DNA from: a virus
DNA: 40,017 nucleotides
IMG/VR virus record: IMGVR_UViG_3300031669_006923
Coordinates: 1-40,017 of that record
Reading direction: 5' to 3' (one strand)
How positions within the stretch are numbered: position 1 is the first letter of the stretch; each line of letters starts with the position of its first letter. Both the position numbers and the translations under genes were made by a program. Below, piece by piece: positions 38,881-40,017 of the stretch. Below the pieces are notes generated by a model. It worked only from the letters and a program-made list of their open reading frames with translations, was not told where the DNA came from and did not search any database.

Positions 38881-39759
38881 ATGTCTATGAGGTTGCGCTC
38901 GCCCATCGCATGGGTGGGCGGAAAAGGATTGATGGTGGGAAAACTGCTGAAGCTGATGCCGCCCCATCGACATTACGTCGAAGTTTTTGGTGGCGGCGCT
39001 TCGCTGCTGTTTGCCAAGAAACCTGCGGGAGGCATCGAAGTCTATAACGATCTTGACGAGGGCCTGGTGCACTTCTTCAGAATGCTGAGGGATCCCAAGC
39101 TCTTTTGGGAGTTTTATGTCAAAGCCATTTCGACTCCCTATTCGCGCTTGGAATACATCATATCCAGGGCGGAATGGGAGGGCGAAACGGACCCAATCGA
39201 GAGGGCCTATAAATGGTTTATCACGGCCCGGATGTCCTTCGGCGGTATTTTTGGGGCTTCCTGGGGATACAGTAGGAGCGCGGTTAGTCGGGGAATGGCT
39301 GCGGATTGCTCAAAATGGCTTTCCATCCTTGAGATGCTTCCATATCTTCATGCGCGGTTCATGCGCGTTCAGGTGGAATGCCGGGACTGGAAAATCGTTT
39401 TGAAGGCCTACGACGCCCCAGGGACGCTCATTTACATAGATCCGCCTTACCTTCCGAGCACTCTTCGCGATAAGAAAACATATAAGCACATGCTAACGGA
39501 AGAGGACCATGTTGAGCTGGTTGAGGCAGTTTTGAACGCTCCGCAGATGATCTTGTTATCCGGATATCCCCATTGCCTTTATGACGGGCTTGAAACTGCC
39601 GGCTGGATTAAAGAGAGCTTTCAGGTGTGTTGCTCTTCAATGGGCCACACTCGATTTAATAAGATATTAGGAGATGGCTCGGGCCGTGATAAGCAGCCCA
39701 GAACCGAGTGTACCTGGATAAATTATGACATTAAAACAGGCAAGCTGCTAAGCGATTAG
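38881..39759 (+). CDS. DNA adenine methylase (D12 class, Dam-like)
   Basis: 292 residues. PIAWVGGKG (8-16) and VEVFGGGASLLF (33-44) bind S-adenosylmethionine; YNDLDEGLVHFFRMLRD (55-71) is the D12 signature; the catalytic DPPY is at 187-190. It should add N6-methyl groups to adenine and protect phage DNA from restriction or mark it. Located at the right end after tail genes, as the mom DNA-modification gene is in Mu. Composition is more AT-rich than the late genes, consistent with separate acquisition. Confidence 0.88.
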   Translation: MSMRLRSPIAWVGGKGLMVGKLLKLMPPHRHYVEVFGGGASLLFAKKPAGGIEVYNDLDEGLVHFFRMLRDPKLFWEFYVKAISTPYSRLEYIISRAEWEGETDPIERAYKWFITARMSFGGIFGASWGYSRSAVSRGMAADCSKWLSILEMLPYLHARFMRVQVECRDWKIVLKAYDAPGTLIYIDPPYLPSTLRDKKTYKHMLTEEDHVELVEAVLNAPQMILLSGYPHCLYDGLETAGWIKESFQVCCSSMGHTRFNKILGDGSGRDKQPRTECTWINYDIKTGKLLSD

Positions 39760-39760
39760 T

Positions 39761-39821
39761 TTTAAGTATTCAATTAAGAATGCCCATTTTTTATCCGATA
39801 ATCACCTTTGCAATACTTAAA
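39761..39821. repeat. TTTAAGTATT motifs at the right end
   Basis: TTTAAGTATT at 39761-39770 on the plus strand and the exact 11-mer TTTAAGTATTG inverted at 39811-39821. Both follow the methylase gene and mirror the left-end tandem at 139-160. Next to them, C-rich stretches (39827-39842) mirror G-rich stretches at 90-97 and 124-127. Confidence 0.55.
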
Positions 39822-39844
39822 GTTTGCCCCTAAAAACCCCCCGA

Positions 39845-39895
39845 AAATCAAACGGCGTTTGACAAATAAGCGGTTTATATGCTATAAATCAAACG
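39845..39895. promoter_or_regulatory. AAATCAAACG palindrome and half site at the right end
   Basis: 39845-39862 matches 18 consecutive bases of the 21-bp palindrome at 1876-1896. A half site AAATCAAACG is at 39886-39895. They lie directly inside the right-end transposase-type boxes. Confidence 0.55.
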
Positions 39896-39909
39896 CTTTT
39901 GGGAAGAGA

Positions 39910-39954
39910 ATTTCTCCCAAAATAGTATGCTATTTGTCCCATTCGGCTTCAGCA
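39910..39954 (-). repeat. Right phage end: transposase-type boxes
   Basis: On the minus strand TGGGACAAAT (39932-39941) and TGGGAGAAAT (39910-39919), 22 bp apart, mirror the left boxes. Outward similarity to the left end continues to a CA at 39953-39954, the expected right terminus. Between position 22 on the left and 39954, 19 of the outermost 24 bases match. The terminal base is approximate. Confidence 0.6.
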
Positions 39955-39956
39955 TC

Positions 39957-40016
39957 GAGCAGCTGGCTGGAGGGGCCCGCCCCGGTCTGGGTCTGGGAGG
40001 CATGATCACCAAGGTT
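39957..40016 (+). CDS. proB: Partial glutamate 5-kinase (proB) fragment, probable host DNA
   Basis: Twenty codons in frame read EQLAGGARPGLGLGGMITKV. This resembles the ATP-binding region of glutamate 5-kinase, where family members have '(A/G)G....G(L/V)GTGGM.TK(L/V)'. The match begins within a few bases of the predicted phage terminus, so the window appears to leave the phage here. The left flank (21 bases) does not show the preceding part of proB. Confidence 0.45.
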
Positions 40017-40017
40017 A

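Noticed and set aside
17-39959. 5-bp target-site duplication
   Set aside because: Flanks tested for three possible termini (CGCGA/TCGAG, GATGG/GCATC, ACGAA/TTCGG) do not match.
39808-40005. 65-codon open frame across the right phage end
   Set aside because: It crosses the phage terminus and the inverted boxes, has no ribosome site, and competes with the proB-like frame; considered chance.
1-40017. tRNA, rRNA or integrase gene
   Set aside because: No cloverleaf-like sequence or tyrosine/serine recombinase motifs were seen by eye; mobility is explained by the DDE transposase.

Overview
The window is an almost complete transposable (Mu-type) temperate phage genome of about 39.9 kb, GC-rich, with siphovirus-like tail genes. 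Evidence: a divergent S24 repressor and Ner-like switch at the left; a DDE transposase (D146, D243, E279) followed by an AAA+ target-capture ATPase (MuA/MuB type); Mu-type structural genes (gp16/GemA-like, small and large terminase, DUF935 portal joined to an F-type head protein, protease/scaffold, DUF1320, gpG-type and gp37-type genes); no integrase; no tail sheath; and inverted arrays of TGGGAGAAAT-type boxes, 21-22 bp apart, at both ends. The host cannot be named from the phage alone. AGGAGG ribosome sites, high GC and several families of short palindromic intergenic repeats would fit a Desulfobacterota (former Deltaproteobacteria) host, but this is inference.

Layout. 1-170: left end with transposase-type boxes and a TTTAAGTATTG tandem. 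171-1615 (minus strand): lysogeny operon, the S24 repressor and a zinc-finger/membrane/PH-domain protein. 1609-12484 (plus strand): early/middle operon with Ner-like and CII-like regulators, small zinc-ribbon proteins, a coiled-coil protein, transposase A, an ASCH protein, ATPase B, a cluster of small accessory genes (including a second ASCH protein and a duplicated small gene carrying an amber codon), a gp16/GemA-like protein and an excisionase-like HTH protein, closed by a strong intrinsic terminator. 12485-12751: late leader with hairpins and a tandem AAATGGGAC pair that matches the phage-end box. 12752-15268: lysis cassette (transglycosylase, membrane-anchored LamG protein, small membrane proteins). 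15270-24456: packaging and head genes. 24588-38734: tail genes, including a giant 22-residue-repeat protein with a low-GC insert, a -1 frameshift tail-chaperone pair, a tape measure, a hub, an OB-fold/propeller-like protein and an SPRY protein. 38881-39759: a DNA adenine methylase in the place where Mu carries mom. 39760-39954: right end. 39955-40017: probable host DNA, a glutamate 5-kinase (proB) fragment.

The most unusual property is that at least six families of short palindromic repeats, normally seen between chromosomal genes, are scattered through the phage (over 25 copies). Most lie between late genes, but several lie inside coding frames at domain linkers or C-terminal tails (transposase, portal/F fusion, several accessory proteins). 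A second theme is a palindrome built on AAATCAAACG, present in the early control region, at the right end beside the transposase-type boxes, and in the portal/F linker.
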